Source: Streptomyces toyocaensis
GTDB taxonomy: Bacteria > Actinomycetota > Actinomycetes > Streptomycetales > Streptomycetaceae
Length of the DNA: 43,776 nt
Assembly (NCBI RefSeq): GCF_000725125.1
Contig: NZ_JFCB01000046.1
Coordinates: forward strand, 1 to 43,776
Direction: 5' to 3'
In this document: one piece after another, positions 43,501 through 43,776 of the stretch
Layout: each line of letters starts with the position of its first letter
Position numbering within the stretch: the stretch's first letter is position 1
The notes under the pieces: model-generated
What the model was told of the DNA's origin: nothing
Seen by the model: the letters and a program-made list of their open reading frames with translations, nothing else
Databases searched by the model: none
Position numbers and translations under genes: made by a program

Positions 43501-43776
43501 AGCACGGCCGTGCGGACGGTGGCGTCGGCGATGTCGAGTCCGGCGACCACCTCCGTCACCGTGCGCAGTCCGTCGGCGAGTTCGTCGAGACCGGCGGCGA
43601 GCGGGGCCGCCTCGGCGGTGGTGACGATCGCGTCGATGCCGGCGTGCAGCCGTTCGAGGCCCGCCTGGTGGGCGGCGAAGGCGTCCTCGCGGGCCAGGAA
43701 GGCGATCGCGCGCCGGCCGAACGAGGCGAGGTCCGTGCCGGCCGCGTCCGCCAGTGCGTCGATGCGGGCGAGGTCC
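40572..43776 (-). CDS. DUF3686-type AAA 'DNA repair ATPase', C-terminal part (5' end outside window)
   Basis: The frame is open from the TAG at 40572-40574 to the window edge (about 1067 residues). The visible N-part is a long helical coiled-coil region (RADELRALGDRVRAEELDGRLRSAHEDAARALRD, and the ARRRGLLDREARAGFAAELALLGQ section). A beta-rich stretch follows (IRLGAHRFAVSTQPFDLTVVPHGDGLALALTGTDYRAP). The AAA domain has Walker A LLSPPGYGKTTL, Walker B LLCLDDIQHTS, sensor KRFAVCMSGNPYTESGEVFRIPD and an Arg-rich lid, ending in helices and Ser/Gly. This matches the large actinobacterial DUF3686 ATPases annotated as DNA repair ATPases; the actual function is not proved. Confidence 0.8.
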   Translation of the reverse strand, partial: DLARIDALADAAGTDLASFGRRAIAFLAREDAFAAHQAGLERLHAGIDAIVTTAEAAPLAAGLDELADGLRTVTEVVAGLDIADATVRTAVLERVADAMGGVNRARASLDARRRGLLDREARAGFAAELALLGQTVTGALAAADDPEVCDDQLTRVLSQLEALESRFAEFDDVLGELAARRTEIYEAFSARKQSLTDARARRAEQLASAADRVLGTIARRSAALADTDAVSTFFASDPLVAKVRRTADELRALGDRVRAEELDGRLRSAHEDAARALRDRTDLYADGGRTIRLGAHRFAVSTQPFDLTVVPHGDGLALALTGTDYRAPVTDPALLADRPLWDRHLPSESPAVHRAEHLAARLLHEHGPDALTGADDLAALVRKAAEEAYDEGYERGVHDHDATAILTAVLPLYEGAGTLRHASAARAHALLYWAHGTTAREREDLTRRARSLARVRDAFGPPPALDALRHELARAVREWDRAVGERDENATVRPESCAAYLLDELTTGPHGFVISSRTRTLLETFRRTVATEAYDEDLPALAGLTDRRQLVEAWLTAYTTATGDHVTPGDLAEAVAAELCPDVPRHPSDAPLTVTVEGLISTHPRITGRRLTLRLDEFLERTAEFRARDVPAFRAFQRRRTALVTAERARLRLDDHRPRVMAPFVRNRLVDEVYLPLVGDSLAKQLGTTGGSAATGTGGLLLLLSPPGYGKTTLMEYVAHRLGLVMVRISGPALGHAVTSLDPADAPNATARQEVEKINFALAAGTNTLLCLDDIQHTSPELLQKFIPLCDATRRVEGVWEGEPRTYDLRGKRFAVCMSGNPYTESGEVFRIPDMLANRADVWNLGDVLTGKEEVFALSFVENALTANPVLTPLASRDRADLEVLIRLAGDDPTARPDRLGHPYAPAELERVLAVLRHLLTARRTVLAVNAAYIASAAQSDDARTEPPFRLQGSYRNMNRIAQRIQPVMNGSELTAVIEDHYTAEAQTLTTGAEANLLKLAELRGTLTPAQAARWAGLKAAHARTHAPTGASGSGEDALARAVAALTLLGDRVAAVESAITRASGRS

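Overview
The window is high-GC actinobacterial DNA and reads as a Streptomyces chromosome. The evidence is G/C at nearly every third codon position, frequent GTG starts and 4-bp ATGA/GTGA gene overlaps. The families fit too: DUF397/XRE-DUF5753 pairs, HATPase_c_2 kinases, a HTH-fused MurA paralogue beside aconitase, and EACC1-caspase modules. No tRNA, rRNA, CRISPR array, intact transposase or phage structural gene was seen.

Layout. (1) 1-2.3 kb: the 3' end of a GH92 alpha-mannosidase-type gene, a convergent gap holding an exact CebR-type operator and a 20-bp triple repeat, then a minus-strand EACC1/EAD2-caspase pair, a predicted suicide-type conflict system. (2) 2.4-7.3 kb: housekeeping block with aconitase (acnA), a DUF4236 protein and a MurA-like enolpyruvyl transferase carrying its own N-terminal HTH. 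The upstream regions of both acnA and the MurA-like gene contain clear palindromes. (3) 7.3-18.2 kb: an MFS exporter, several small ORFs, an M50 site-2 protease with CBS domains, PolX, an archaeal-type ATPase with a decayed nuclease domain, a DUF485-like/sodium:solute symporter pair and a RibD-C reductase. (4) 18.3-26.1 kb: an accessory, rearranged region. It has two XRE/DUF397/HATPase-type loci sharing a 66-nt promoter element, an HATPase gene whose 3' end is replaced, and a diverged 3' end of such a gene stranded 1.5 kb downstream. DinB, DUF1963-like, GNAT, a membrane-anchored coiled-coil protein and a stand-alone PD-(D/E)XK restriction-type endonuclease also lie here. (5) 26.1-31.1 kb: a large SMI1/KNR4 protein, a TehA/SLAC1-type carrier, a hypothetical protein and a lipoprotein that appears to start at ATT. 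(6) 31.2-39.5 kb: a five-gene dipeptide/nickel-type ABC operon (minus), divergent from a cobalamin-riboswitch-controlled cobalt ECF operon cbiMNQO (plus). (7) 39.5 kb to the end: a secreted GDSL lipase and the C-terminal two thirds or so of a DUF3686-type AAA ATPase that runs off the window.

How the genes work together. The best-supported functional units are the caspase/EACC1 pair, the riboswitch-cbiMNQO operon with its divergent ABC importer (plausibly a metal or metal-chelate uptake locus), the XRE-DUF397 regulator pair with promoter elements repeated in front of other genes, and the symporter pair. The most unusual sequence-level observations are the orphan CebR box between convergent genes, the gapless 66-nt promoter repeat, the displaced HATPase 3' end, the likely ATT start codon, and a TTG-started 61-residue ORF coupled to the MFS stop codon. 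I did not find an obviously new multi-gene system. The duplicated XRE/HATPase region is the best place to look for one.
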